Assembly: GCF_026965535.1 (NCBI RefSeq) | Contig: NZ_CP114039.1 | Location: forward strand, 4,836,001 to 4,900,000 | DNA from: Corallococcus sp. NCRR | Lineage (GTDB): Bacteria; Myxococcota; Myxococcia; Myxococcales; Myxococcaceae | DNA: 64,000 nt | Reading direction: 5' to 3' | Part shown: positions 46,473 through 55,197 of the stretch, piece after piece | How positions within the stretch are numbered: position 1 is the stretch's first letter | Layout: every line of letters starts with the position of its first letter | The notes under the pieces: model-generated | The model's database searches: none | Told to the model about the DNA's origin: nothing | The model's input: the letters and a program-made list of their open reading frames with translations, nothing else | Program-made: the position numbers and the translations under genes

Positions 46473-47530
46473 GACTTCCTCCCCGCTCCCAGCTTGGGCG
46501 CGAGCTTCTCCACGATGAGATTCCCCAGGGCGTTCGGATCCGCGCGCGCGTTGCGAGCGGGCAGCCCCACCACCTGCTCCACGAAGCGCACGCCCACCGC
46601 GTTGTCCGTGGCGGGCCCGGCCACCATGTCCATCTCGATGCCGTACACCTCGCGCAGGTGCCGCACGCCGCCGGCCGCGCCCACCGGGTCGTTCGCGCAC
46701 AGGATGAACGCGCCACCCAGCGCCTTGAGCTCCGGGTCCGCCAGGATGGCCTGCACGCCGTACTCGCCCATGATGCCGTCGCCCGTCTCCGCGACGATGA
46801 CGTCCACGTCCTGGGCCGCCATCTCCGAGAAGACGATGCGCGCCACCTTGGACGCGGTGCGCGCGCCGGTGCACACGACGCCCGCGTCGGTGAAGTCCAT
46901 CACCACGTCCGCGCCGCTGTCCTGCATGGACAGGGTGTCACGCATCAGCGACACGCCCGTGAGCTTGGCTCCGCCCACGCGGTAGCCCGCTTGGGAGAGC
47001 TTGCGCACCACCACGCTGGCCGCGTACGTCTTGCCCGCGTTCATGCAGGTGCCCACCACGTACACCACCGGGCACGTCACCGCCCGCGACGTGCCCTTGA
47101 GCGCGCCGGTGGAGATGTGCGCGTGCTGGCCCGCGCGCGACTGGAACTCCGGGAAGGTGAGGACCTGGCCCAGCACCTCCGCCTCGAAGGGCGCGCCCAC
47201 GCCCGGGTTGTGCGAGGTGCACTTCCCGATGACGCCGCCCATGTTGAGGATGTGGAGTCTGTCGCCCACCGTGACGGACGCGGGGACGATGCCCTCGTAG
47301 CCGTGCAGGGCGTTGCGGTGGCCCAGCGCGCCCACGACGATGTCGCCCGCGTGGAGCGTGACGAGCCGGCCGTTCACGTCCTCCAACTGGTTGTAGACAC
47401 TCTTCTCCCCGTGGATGCGCACCGCGATGACGGCGCCCTCCTCGCACTTGACCTCATCCGTGAGGTGCACCGTGCGCCCCACCTGGAGGTTGCGGGTGAC
47501 ACTTCCCACCTTGTCGACGTGGATCTTCAT
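46469..47530 (-). CDS. P-loop protein of unknown function inside the arginine operon (DUF1611-like)
   Basis: 353 residues. The first ~140 residues are beta-rich without a known signature (VGRTVHLTDEV, AGDIVVGALGHRNAL). Next comes a P-loop domain with Walker A GTCMNAGKT and a second conserved loop ETGDGIMGEYG, resembling DUF1611/dethiobiotin-synthetase-type folds. The stop overlaps the argC start by four bases and argG lies 4 bp upstream, so it is a true operon member and not a bystander. Because no acetylglutamate synthase gene is visible, a role in making or transferring the acetyl group on glutamate is an attractive but unproven idea. Another nucleotide-dependent step is also possible. Confidence 0.75.
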   Translation of the reverse strand: MKIHVDKVGSVTRNLQVGRTVHLTDEVKCEEGAVIAVRIHGEKSVYNQLEDVNGRLVTLHAGDIVVGALGHRNALHGYEGIVPASVTVGDRLHILNMGGVIGKCTSHNPGVGAPFEAEVLGQVLTFPEFQSRAGQHAHISTGALKGTSRAVTCPVVYVVGTCMNAGKTYAASVVVRKLSQAGYRVGGAKLTGVSLMRDTLSMQDSGADVVMDFTDAGVVCTGARTASKVARIVFSEMAAQDVDVIVAETGDGIMGEYGVQAILADPELKALGGAFILCANDPVGAAGGVRHLREVYGIEMDMVAGPATDNAVGVRFVEQVVGLPARNARADPNALGNLIVEKLAPKLGAGRKS

Positions 47531-47534
47531 GTCG

Positions 47535-48722
47535 TCACTTCGCTTTCTGCGAGAGCATCTGCGCGACGCCGTAGAGCTTGGCGAACCCCGCCGCCTCCGT
47601 CCCCGTCCACAACACGTTGGCCTCTCCGTACGTGGCCACTTTCGCGTCCATCAGCGAGTGCGGCGAACGCACGCCTTCCACGACGTGGGCGCGCGGGGTG
47701 AGCACCAGCTTCACCTCGCCCGTCACGCGGTCCTGCGAGGAGGCGAGGAACGCCTCCAGGTCCTTCACCACCGGGTCGAAGAAGTGCCCTTCGTGCAAGA
47801 GCGACCCGTACAGGTTGCCCACCGTCTCCTTCCAGAAGAGCTGCTTGCCCGACAGCACCAGCTTCTCCAGCTCGCGGTGCGAGGCGATGAGCAGGTGCGC
47901 CGCCGGGGCCTCGAAGCCCACGCGGCCCTTGATGCCCAGGATGGTGTCGCCCAGGTGCACGCCCCGGCCGATGCCGTACGGCCGGCCGAGCGCGTTGAGC
48001 TTCTCCACCACGTCCACCGCGGACATCGCCTGGCCATCGAGCGCCACCGGCACGCCCTTGTCGAAGGAGATGATCAGCGGCCGGGGCTTCAGGTCGGTGG
48101 GGATTTCGCCACCCGGGAAGGCCGCTTCGGGCAGGGTGCTCCACGAGTCCAGCGTCTCGCGGCCACCCACGGACGTGCCCCACATGCCCTCGTTGACGGA
48201 GTACGTGCCCGTCTTCGCCGGCATGTGGAAGCCGCGCTCCGCGAGGAAGGAGATCTCCTGCTGACGGGAGAGCGCCAGGTCGCGGATGGGGGTGATGAGC
48301 TGCAGTTGCGGCGCGAGCGTGCGGAAGGCCACGTCGAAGCGGACCTGATCATTCCCCGCGCCGGTGCTGCCGTGGGCCACGGCCTGCACGCCCAGCTTCT
48401 CCGCCATGCGCACGGCCTCCACGGCCTGGCAGGCGCGCTCGGCGGAGACGCTCAGGGGGTAGAGCTGGCCGCGCAGCACGTTGCCGGCGATGAGGAAGCG
48501 CAGGTAGCCCTGGAACAGGGTGTCGCGCGCGTCCACCGTGTGGTGCGCCACCGCGCCCAGCTTCTGGGACAGGGCCTGGATGCGCTCCAACTGCTCGGGC
48601 GGGAAGCCGCCCGTGTCCACGGTGACGGTGGTGACGTCCCAGCCCTGCTCGCGCAGGTACACCGTGCAGAAGGCGGTATCGAGGCCGCCGGAGAACGCCA
48701 GCACCACGGACTTCTTGCTCAT
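47535..48722 (-). CDS. argG: Argininosuccinate synthase
   Basis: 395 residues. ATP-dependent joining of citrulline and aspartate. The N-terminal PP-loop AFSGGLDTAF binds ATP. Other family segments are AHGSTGAGNDQVRF and GRGVHLGDTILGIKGR. The start MSKKSVVLAF (48722) has AGGAG 10 bases upstream. It lies 40 bp after argH and 4 bp before the P-loop gene on the same strand. In the acetylcitrulline route inferred here it acts after deacetylation by ArgE. Confidence 0.96.
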   Translation of the reverse strand: MSKKSVVLAFSGGLDTAFCTVYLREQGWDVTTVTVDTGGFPPEQLERIQALSQKLGAVAHHTVDARDTLFQGYLRFLIAGNVLRGQLYPLSVSAERACQAVEAVRMAEKLGVQAVAHGSTGAGNDQVRFDVAFRTLAPQLQLITPIRDLALSRQQEISFLAERGFHMPAKTGTYSVNEGMWGTSVGGRETLDSWSTLPEAAFPGGEIPTDLKPRPLIISFDKGVPVALDGQAMSAVDVVEKLNALGRPYGIGRGVHLGDTILGIKGRVGFEAPAAHLLIASHRELEKLVLSGKQLFWKETVGNLYGSLLHEGHFFDPVVKDLEAFLASSQDRVTGEVKLVLTPRAHVVEGVRSPHSLMDAKVATYGEANVLWTGTEAAGFAKLYGVAQMLSQKAK

Positions 48723-48762
48723 CTTCGGACTCCTGTTGCTGCGAAAGGGGGTGAGGAAGTCT

Positions 48763-50112
48763 TCAGGGGGCCCAGACGCGCGAAGCGGCCTGTGCCTGCT
48801 GTGCGTGGGTGCGCGTGAGCCAGTCGCGCGCATCCGCCAGTTCCTCGCGCGCGGCGGCGAGGCCCAGGTTGCCGGCGCCACCCAGGTGGGTGGCCGTCAG
48901 CGCGCCACGGTCCGGCTGGAAGCTGCCGTCGTTGAGCTGACGGCCCACTTCCCGGTACGCGTCGCGGAAGGGCTGGCCCTTCGCCACGAGCGCGTAGGCG
49001 TGGTGCGCGGCATAGAGCGTGTCGTCGCACGCCGCGCGCGCCTTCTCCGCGTTCACCTTCAGCGCGGGCACCAGCCGCGACAGCACCTCCAAGAGCGCCT
49101 TCGCGCTGGTGAGGGCCTGGAGGGTGGGGCGCTTCAGCAGCTGGAAGTCACGGTGGTAGCTGGAGGGAAGACCGCCGGCCACCGCCTCCACCTGATGCGC
49201 AAGGCCCCGCAGCTCGCGGCAGCGGCCCCGGGCCAGCTCCACCACGTCCGGGTTCTTCTTCTGCGGCATGATGGACGAGCCGGTCGTGAAGGCATCCGGC
49301 AGGGCCAGGAAGCCGAACTCGTCCATGCTGTAGAGCTGCACGTCCCATAGCCACTTCTCCAGAGTGCCCGCCACCGAGCACGCCCAGGTGAGCAGCGCCG
49401 CTTCATGCCGCCCCCGACTGTCCTGCGCGTCGATGGGGCTGCGTTGAACCCGAGTAAAACCGAGCAACCGCGCGACATATTCACGGTCGATGGGCAGCGG
49501 AACACCGAAGCCCGCGGCGGCGCCCAGCGGGCAGCGGTCGAGCCGCCCCCACACGCCCTTCAGCGCCTCCAGTTCCTCCAGCAGTCCCTCCGCGAACGCC
49601 ATGCCCCACAGGCCGAACGTGGACGGCATCGCGCGGCGCAGGTGCGTGTAGCCGGGCAGGGGCAGGTCCGCGTGCGCGTCCGCGAAGTCCAGGAACGTGC
49701 CCGCCAGCTCCGCCGTGCGCGCACCCAGCGCGAGCAGTTCCTCGCGCATGAACAGGCGCAGGGCCAGCAGCACCTGGTCGTTTCGCGAGCGCGCCAAGTG
49801 GATGCGCTTGCCCGCCTCGCCGGTGCGCTCCACGAGCGCGGCCTCCAGCGCGGTGTGGCCGTCCTCCTGCTCCGGGCGGATGGTGAAGCGGCCCGCGCGC
49901 GCCTCGTCGTGGAGCGCGTGCAGGGCGCCTACGAGCGACGTGGCGGCCTCCGGCGCGAGCAGCCCGACGTGCGCGAGCATGCGCGCGTGCGCGGCGCTGC
50001 CCAGCGCGTCGTGCGGCACGAGCGACAGGTCCACCACGGGGTCGTCGCCCACGGTGAAGGCGTGGATGGCCGCGTCCAGCGGCTGGCCCTTGCCCCACAA
50101 TGTCTCAGCCAC
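48763..50112 (-). CDS. argH: Argininosuccinate lyase
   Basis: 449 residues. Splits argininosuccinate into arginine and fumarate. The fumarase/aspartase-superfamily signature GSSIMPQKKNP carries the catalytic serine. The upstream HLARSRNDQV and GYTHLRRAMP segments are typical. The start is GTG at 50112, overlapping the argE stop by 8 bases and preceded by GGGGAGG. It is followed by argG after 40 bp. Confidence 0.96.
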   Translation of the reverse strand: MAETLWGKGQPLDAAIHAFTVGDDPVVDLSLVPHDALGSAAHARMLAHVGLLAPEAATSLVGALHALHDEARAGRFTIRPEQEDGHTALEAALVERTGEAGKRIHLARSRNDQVLLALRLFMREELLALGARTAELAGTFLDFADAHADLPLPGYTHLRRAMPSTFGLWGMAFAEGLLEELEALKGVWGRLDRCPLGAAAGFGVPLPIDREYVARLLGFTRVQRSPIDAQDSRGRHEAALLTWACSVAGTLEKWLWDVQLYSMDEFGFLALPDAFTTGSSIMPQKKNPDVVELARGRCRELRGLAHQVEAVAGGLPSSYHRDFQLLKRPTLQALTSAKALLEVLSRLVPALKVNAEKARAACDDTLYAAHHAYALVAKGQPFRDAYREVGRQLNDGSFQPDRGALTATHLGGAGNLGLAAAREELADARDWLTRTHAQQAQAASRVWAP

Positions 50113-51166
50113 GCGACACCTCCCCGGCATAGCCGTGCAGCAGTCGTCGATAGAACGCGAGCCCCGCCTCCAGCTCAGCGCGCGTGAGGTACTCGTTCGC
50201 CTGGTGGCTCCGGAGCGTGTCGCCCGGGCCCACCTTCACCGCCGGGATGTCCCCCAGGAACGCCCAGTCGGACGTGGTGCTGGAGCCCACCGTGTCCTGG
50301 CCCGACGCCACCACCGCCGCGCGCACCAGCGGGTGCGACGCGTCCGTGCCCTTGGGCAGGTAGCGCGCGGAGTGCACCACCACCTCGCTCTCCAGCGCCT
50401 GGCCCACGTCCTCCGCCACCTTCGCGTGGTCCATGCCCGGCGTGGTGCGCAGGTCCACGAAGAACTCGCACCGGTCGGGCACCTGGTTGCGCGCCAGGCC
50501 TCCGGACACCTGCGTCACCTGCGCCCGCGCCTCACCCAGCAGCGGGTGCGCGGGGAAGCGCAGCGCGGACACGGCCTGGATGTCCCGGGCCGCCTTGAGG
50601 ATGGCGTTGTCCAGATTGCCCGTGTGCGCGTGCGCCACGTGGCCGCTCTTGCCGTGCGCCACGCAACGGAGCAGCAGCATGCCCCGCTGCGCCGTGCAGG
50701 GCTTGAGCGACGTGGGCTCTCCCACGATGGCGGCGTCCAGCGGCCCCAGCGTGGGCAGCAGCGGCCCCAGCCCCTTGCCGCCCGTCTCCTCCTCGGCGGT
50801 GAGCGCGAAGACGCACTCCACACCCTTCGGCGCGCCTTCTTCGAGGAGCGCCTTCGCGGTGAGGAGCATGGCGGTGACGCAGCCCTTGGCGTCGTTGGCG
50901 CCCAGGCCGTAGAGCGTGTCGTCCTTCCACACGGCCTCGTGCGGCTCCGTGGTCCACCCGGCGCACGGCTTCACCGTGTCCAGGTGCGAGTTGACGAGGA
51001 GGCGCTTCGGTCCGCTGCCCACGCTGAACCACACGTTGTGGCCCTGGCGGTGCACGCGGGCACCCCAGGACTCCGCATGGCCCGCGACGAGGTCCGCGAT
51101 GCGGGCCTCGTCGCCGGAGACGCTGGGCGTGGCGACCAGCGCGGTGAGCAGCTCGGCGGGGTTCAA
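50105..51166 (-). CDS. argE: M20-family deacetylase (acetylornithine or, here, acetylcitrulline deacetylase)
   Basis: 353 residues. Zinc-dependent M20 amidohydrolase. Metal-site motifs: NSHLDTV (first ligand), GLGANDAKG (bridging aspartate) and ALTAEEETGG (general base glutamate). A dimerisation-lid domain occupies the middle. Because the operon encodes an acetylornithine-type carbamoyltransferase, the physiological substrate is probably N-acetylcitrulline, as in Xanthomonas. The sequence alone does not separate the two. The ATG overlaps the argB stop by four bases. Confidence 0.9.
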   Translation of the reverse strand: MNPAELLTALVATPSVSGDEARIADLVAGHAESWGARVHRQGHNVWFSVGSGPKRLLVNSHLDTVKPCAGWTTEPHEAVWKDDTLYGLGANDAKGCVTAMLLTAKALLEEGAPKGVECVFALTAEEETGGKGLGPLLPTLGPLDAAIVGEPTSLKPCTAQRGMLLLRCVAHGKSGHVAHAHTGNLDNAILKAARDIQAVSALRFPAHPLLGEARAQVTQVSGGLARNQVPDRCEFFVDLRTTPGMDHAKVAEDVGQALESEVVVHSARYLPKGTDASHPLVRAAVVASGQDTVGSSTTSDWAFLGDIPAVKVGPGDTLRSHQANEYLTRAELEAGLAFYRRLLHGYAGEVSRG

Positions 51167-52089
51167 CCCTTGGCCTCGCCGTGCTTCACCGGGTGCTCGC
51201 GCACGACCATGGTGCCGCTGCCCTCGTTGGTGAAGACCTCCTCCAACAGGGCATCGGACTGCTTGCCGCTCACCAGGTGCACGCTGCCCACGCCGCCCAC
51301 CAGCGCATGGCGCATGGCGTGCGCCTTGGGACGCATGCCGCCCGTGAGCCGGCCTTCGGCCTCCAGCGAGGCCAGGTCCGACAGCGTGGCCAGCGAGATG
51401 AGCGACGACGGATCGGAGACGTCCTTGAGGAGCCCCGGCACCTCCACCATGAAGAAGAGCTTCTCCGCGTGCAGCGCCGCCGCCAGGGCCGCCGCCACCG
51501 TGTCCGCGTTGGTGTTGTACACGGCGCCGTCCTGGCCGCCCGACAGCGGGGCGATGACGGGCACGTAGTCCGCGCTTCGCAGGTGCTCCACGACGCGCGT
51601 GTCCACGGACTCGATGTCGCCCACGAGGCCGTAGTCCACCATGCGGCCCTGCGTCTCGCCGGGCTCCGTCACCAGCACGGGCGGGCGCTTGCGCGCCTTG
51701 ATGAGGCCCGCGTCCACGCCGGACAGGCCCACCGCGGGCACGCCCGCGGCCTGGAGGTCCGCGAGCAGGTCCGTGTGCAGCTTGCCCGCCAGCACCATCT
51801 TCGCCGCGTCCAGCACGGGCGCGGAGGTGATGCGGCGGCCGGCCACCTTCTCGATGGGCAGGTGCAGGGCGTCACAGAGCGCGTCCAACTCCGGACCGCC
51901 GCCGTGCACCACGACGGGGCGGATGGAGAAGGCCCACAGCAGGGCGATCTGCTCGCACGCCGTCTTGCGGGTGCGAGGGTCCGTCAGCACGGCTCCGCCC
52001 AGCTTCACCACGAAGGTCTTGCTGCGGAACTGCTTCACGTACTTCGCCGCGTTGCGAAGGGCGGCGTACGGGTCGGGAGACAAGGGCAC
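51163..52089 (-). CDS. argB: N-acetylglutamate kinase
   Basis: 308 residues. Phosphorylates N-acetylglutamate, usually the control point of the pathway. Amino-acid kinase fold: FVVKLGGAVL (ATP loop), VVHGGGPELDAL (substrate loop), VYNTNADTVAAALA and GTMVV. The length matches the kinase alone. There is no fused acetyltransferase domain such as Xanthomonas ArgB/A carries. It is 60 bp after argF' and overlaps argE by four bases. Confidence 0.95.
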   Translation of the reverse strand: MPLSPDPYAALRNAAKYVKQFRSKTFVVKLGGAVLTDPRTRKTACEQIALLWAFSIRPVVVHGGGPELDALCDALHLPIEKVAGRRITSAPVLDAAKMVLAGKLHTDLLADLQAAGVPAVGLSGVDAGLIKARKRPPVLVTEPGETQGRMVDYGLVGDIESVDTRVVEHLRSADYVPVIAPLSGGQDGAVYNTNADTVAAALAAALHAEKLFFMVEVPGLLKDVSDPSSLISLATLSDLASLEAEGRLTGGMRPKAHAMRHALVGGVGSVHLVSGKQSDALLEEVFTNEGSGTMVVREHPVKHGEAKG

Positions 52090-52149
52090 GGTGGACCTCT
52101 GGAAAGTCGAAAGGGGACGAAGAAGGGTGGGGCGGCGGGCTGCTACGGC

Positions 52150-53154
52150 TCAGCCGCCGCGCATCCAGGCCAGGAGGGCGCGCTGCACGTGGTAGCGGTT
52201 GCCCGCCTCGTCCACGACGCGGCTGCTCGAGTGGTCCAGCACCTCGTCGGCGACCTCCACGTTGCGGCGCACGGGCAGGCAGTGCAGGAAGGCCGCGTCC
52301 TTCGAGGCCTTCGCCATGTGCCGGCGCGTGGGCATCCAGCCCGAGTACGACGCGAGCAGCGCCGCCACGTCCGTGGGCGTGCTCGCCGTCTGGGCGGTGG
52401 GGCCCCAGGACTTCGCGTACACGGCGCGGCTGCCCACCAGCGCCTCGTCCTGGTCGTGCGTGTACGTGATGCTGCCGCCGGTGGCCTTGGCGTACGCCTC
52501 CGCCTCCGCGCGCACGGCCGGGTGCAGGTCGAAGCCCGGCGGATGCGCCACGCGCACCTCGCAGCCCGCGGCCGCCGCGGACAGGAGGAAGGAGTTGGGC
52601 ACGGCCTTGGGCAGCGGCTTGATGTGCGGCGCCCAGGTGAGCGTCACCGGCAGCTTCTTCGTGGTGCCGAACGTCTCTCGCAGGGTGAGGGCGTCCGCCA
52701 GGCCCTGGCAGGGGTGCTCGCGCGCGGACTCCATGCTCACCACCGGCACGGTGGCCCACTTGCGGAAGGCGTTGATGACGGGGTCGGCCTCGTCCTCCTC
52801 GTCACCGCCACCCTGGGAGAAGGTGCGGATGCCGAGCATGTCCACGAAGCGCGACAGGACGGGCGACGCCTCCTTGATGTGCTCCGCGCGGTCCGCGTTC
52901 ATCACCGCGCCGGGCCGGTCCTCCAGCTTCCACACGCCAGAGCCCACGTCGAGCACGATGGCGTGCCCGCCCGCGCGCAGCATCACCGCCTCGAAGGACG
53001 TGCGCGTGCGCAGGGACGGGTTGAAGAACACCATGCCCAGGAGCTGCCCCGGGAAGATGTGGCCCGGATCCTTCTGCTTCCACGCGGCCGCCTGCGAGAG
53101 GACCGCCTCGACGCCTTCCGGGCCCAGGTCCTGGATGCGGGTGACATGCTTCAT
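52150..53154 (-). CDS. argF': N-acetylornithine carbamoyltransferase
   Basis: 334 residues. Transfers the carbamoyl group to N-acetylornithine, giving N-acetylcitrulline. The carbamoyl-phosphate site is FFNPSLRTRTSFE (residues 43-55). HPCQGLADAL follows. Two segments place it with Xanthomonas AOTCase and not ordinary ornithine transcarbamylase: TWAPHIKPLPKAVPNSFL, and HCLPVRRNVEV where OTCases have HCLPA(H/Y)RG. VDEAGNRYHVQ near the end also fits. A succinylornithine-specific variant cannot be ruled out. The start at 53154 follows GGGGGAGC. First gene of the operon. Confidence 0.9.
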   Translation of the reverse strand: MKHVTRIQDLGPEGVEAVLSQAAAWKQKDPGHIFPGQLLGMVFFNPSLRTRTSFEAVMLRAGGHAIVLDVGSGVWKLEDRPGAVMNADRAEHIKEASPVLSRFVDMLGIRTFSQGGGDEEDEADPVINAFRKWATVPVVSMESAREHPCQGLADALTLRETFGTTKKLPVTLTWAPHIKPLPKAVPNSFLLSAAAAGCEVRVAHPPGFDLHPAVRAEAEAYAKATGGSITYTHDQDEALVGSRAVYAKSWGPTAQTASTPTDVAALLASYSGWMPTRRHMAKASKDAAFLHCLPVRRNVEVADEVLDHSSSRVVDEAGNRYHVQRALLAWMRGG

Positions 53155-53197
53155 GGGCTTCGTGCTCCCCCGGCCGCGCCGGATGGTGGAGACTGCT

Positions 53198-53225
53198 GAA
53201 TATGCATCCGAATTCGTGCATATTC
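53198..53225. promoter_or_regulatory. Dyad operator in the argF'-argR divergent region (candidate ARG box pair)
   Basis: Nine-base perfect arms GAATATGCA (53198-53206) and TGCATATTC (53217-53225) flank a GAATTC centre. Each arm with its neighbour resembles half of a TGAAT-W4-ATTCA ARG box. It lies 43 bp upstream of the argF' ATG, downstream of a possible minus-strand -10 (CATAAT, 53243-53248). It is a good site for ArgR repression of the operon. Confidence 0.65.
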
Positions 53226-53333
53226 GTTGAGGAGGCGCGGATATTATGCAGAACGGCGCAGCGCGCAAGAACATTCACTGGGATTTTTCATGCGCCTTGC
53301 GCGCGTATTCAGCCGCATGCATGGTGAACGTGA

Positions 53334-53753
53334 ATGAACCTGGACGACGCCATCCTTGAGCTCATCTCCCGGCAGGACGTTCCGGATCAGTTCGTCCTGC
53401 AGTCGCTGCTCGAAGAGGCGGGGCACACGCCCAGCCAGTCCACGCTGTCGCGGCGGCTGAAGAAGCTGAGCGTGGCGAAGGTGAACGGGCGCTATCAGCG
53501 CGCGGAGCCGCCAGCGGCGCCCGTGCCGCTCGCGCCGTCGGTGACCATCATCGAAGCGCCGCCCAACATGCTGGTGCTGAAGACGGCGCCCGGCTACGCG
53601 CAGATCTTCGGGCTGGCGCTGGACCGCGAGGAGCTGGAGGGTCTGGCGGGCACGGTGGCGGGGGACGACACCATCTTCATCGCGGTGAGGGATCCGTCGT
53701 ACCTGCGCGACGTGCGCGAGGCGGTGGAGGAGCTCATCCAGCGCGGCCCGTGA
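53334..53753 (+). CDS. argR: Arginine repressor
   Basis: 139 residues. N-terminal winged helix (HTPSQSTLSRRLKKLSVAKVNGRY) binds ARG boxes. The C-terminal arginine-sensing hexamerisation domain keeps GLALDREELEGLAGTVAGDDTIFIAV, with the GDDT arginine-contact aspartates. ATG 53334 is directly preceded by an in-frame TGA, which fixes the start. It is divergent from the arginine operon, so it most likely regulates that operon and itself. Its 3' end overlaps the facing 2H gene by 20 bp. Confidence 0.95.
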   Translation: MNLDDAILELISRQDVPDQFVLQSLLEEAGHTPSQSTLSRRLKKLSVAKVNGRYQRAEPPAAPVPLAPSVTIIEAPPNMLVLKTAPGYAQIFGLALDREELEGLAGTVAGDDTIFIAVRDPSYLRDVREAVEELIQRGP

Positions 53754-54258
53754 ACGGGAAGCGGCGCACGGACTCCCACGGGCCGCCGAGGTAGCGCCAG
53801 AGCAGCAGCGCGGGGCCGTGCGAGTCGAAGGCGGCCCATTCCGCGCCCAGTTCCACGAGCGCGGCCTTCGCCTCCTCCACGGTGGCCTTGTTCATCAGCG
53901 TGACGTGGGGCCGGAAGGGCTGACGGTCCTGCGGCGTGAGCCACTCCACGTAGGCGCGGGACAGCTCGCGGTGCACGGGCACGAGGCCGGGCGCATCTAC
54001 GTCCACCGCCATGCCGCGTCCCAGGCTCCGCAACTTCGTGAAGCGCAAGCCCGGCGCGGGTCGCTCGGTGACGACCTCGAGCGCGGCCTCCACGGCGTCC
54101 TGCTCCTGCGCGGGCAGGTGGTGGAAGAGGGAGACGTGCGCCGGGATGAGGTTTCGCTCGGGCGGGAAGTAGCGGCGGCGCAGGCCGTCCAGGCGCGCGA
54201 ACGCTTCCGGCTCCAGTTCGACGGTGACGAGCAGCGGGGCTTCGGAGAGGGCGGCCAT
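53734..54258 (-). CDS. 2H phosphoesterase (2'-5' RNA ligase-like)
   Basis: 174 residues. Two histidine motifs, HVSLFHHL and HVTLMNK, are the H-x-T/S-x pair of the 2H superfamily, which acts on 2',3'- or 2',5'-phosphodiester RNA ends. The start is at MAALSEAPLL (54258); 12 upstream residues in frame are weakly supported. The substrate is unknown. It lies 45 bp after an NADP-dependent oxidoreductase gene on the same strand and overlaps argR tail to tail. Confidence 0.85.
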   Translation of the reverse strand: MAALSEAPLLVTVELEPEAFARLDGLRRRYFPPERNLIPAHVSLFHHLPAQEQDAVEAALEVVTERPAPGLRFTKLRSLGRGMAVDVDAPGLVPVHRELSRAYVEWLTPQDRQPFRPHVTLMNKATVEEAKAALVELGAEWAAFDSHGPALLLWRYLGGPWESVRRFPFTGRAG

Positions 54259-54303
54259 GCGGAGCCCACCTTCCGTCCGAAGCCCCAGGGGCACAAGAGG
54301 GGC

Positions 54304-55002
54304 CTACTTCTGCGACGCGAAGTACGCCCGCAGCGAGTCGTCGGCCTGCTTGCGGTACTCCGGCAGGCGGCTGCGCTCCGCCTCGGCGAGGGCCTTCTTC
54401 ACGCCCGGCGCGTCGAAGTCGTGGGTGTAGACGGGGGTGCCGGGCTGCTGGCGCCAGGAGTCGGCGAGGCCGCCCGCGTCGATGGCGTCGAAGCCCAGTT
54501 CCTCCACCAGCTTGAGCACCTTCGCGCGGTGCTCGGGCGGATCCCCCGCGACCGGCAGCGCCACGCGTCCGGGCGTGCCCTTGGGCTTGCCCTTCTCCGC
54601 GAGGCTCTGGGCGTAGATGTTGTTGAAGGCCTTGATGACCGGACGGCCGAGGAGCTTCGAGACCCACTCACTCTCCACGGTGCCCTTCTCCAGCTCCGGG
54701 ATGCTGCCGTCGCGCACGGGGTAGTAGTTGCCCGTGTCGATGACCACGACGTCCTTGGGCACGTTCGCGAAGAGGCCCTTGGGCAGGTCCGGCACGGCCT
54801 TCTGGGGGATGGTCACGACGACGACCTCGCCCGCCTTCGCCGCCTCTTCGACCGTGACGGCCTTCGCGCCCGTCTCCTTCGCCAGGTCACGCAGGGTGTC
54901 CGGCCCGCGTGAGTTCGCGATGGACACTTCATGGCCCAGCTTTGTCCAGTGCCGCACCAGTGCTCCGCCAATGAACCCCGCGCCAATGATTCCGATCTTC
55001 AT
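54304..55002 (-). CDS. NADP-binding F420-dependent-reductase-type oxidoreductase
   Basis: 232 residues. The N-terminal dinucleotide fold IGIIGAGFIGGALVRHW is followed by SIANSRGP, a loop suited to NADP(H). The family segments VVVTIPQKAV, DTGNYYPVRDG and IKAFNNIYAQ match the NADP oxidoreductase/F420-dependent group (DUF-type NAD-binding proteins). The physiological substrate is unknown and no F420 genes are nearby. The start MKIGIIGAG at 55002 has GGAGG 11 bases upstream. Probably an operon with the 2H gene. Confidence 0.88.
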   Translation of the reverse strand: MKIGIIGAGFIGGALVRHWTKLGHEVSIANSRGPDTLRDLAKETGAKAVTVEEAAKAGEVVVVTIPQKAVPDLPKGLFANVPKDVVVIDTGNYYPVRDGSIPELEKGTVESEWVSKLLGRPVIKAFNNIYAQSLAEKGKPKGTPGRVALPVAGDPPEHRAKVLKLVEELGFDAIDAGGLADSWRQQPGTPVYTHDFDAPGVKKALAEAERSRLPEYRKQADDSLRAYFASQK

Positions 55003-55093
55003 GTCGTCCTCCACCGGGAAGTGAGTCCCACGACTGCACGCGCCGGTCGGATGCCTGACCTTTTTCCGCGGTGCGCGGGACCTGGTGGGTTTT

Positions 55094-55124
55094 CCCCGAG
55101 GCCCCCGAGCGGGGAGGCTCGGGG
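55094..55124. other. Stem-loop upstream of the sigma-like gene
   Basis: CCCCGAG (55094-55100) pairs with CTCGGGG (55118-55124) around an inner CCCC/GGGG stem. It lies in the 195-bp divergent gap before 55198. No T-run follows, so it could be part of the leader or just GC-rich noise. Confidence 0.35.
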
Positions 55125-55197
55125 AGGGCCTTCCGCAGGGGCAGACCCTTTCGCTAGCATTCCTGCTTAGCCGGTCCTTGGGGGCCCGGCTGTTGCC

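Noticed and set aside
45402-46874. A longer ArgC starting far upstream
   Set aside because: The extra N-terminal part is an out-of-frame reading of the P-loop gene; MTSPAHIYI fits the family start and the ATGA overlap.
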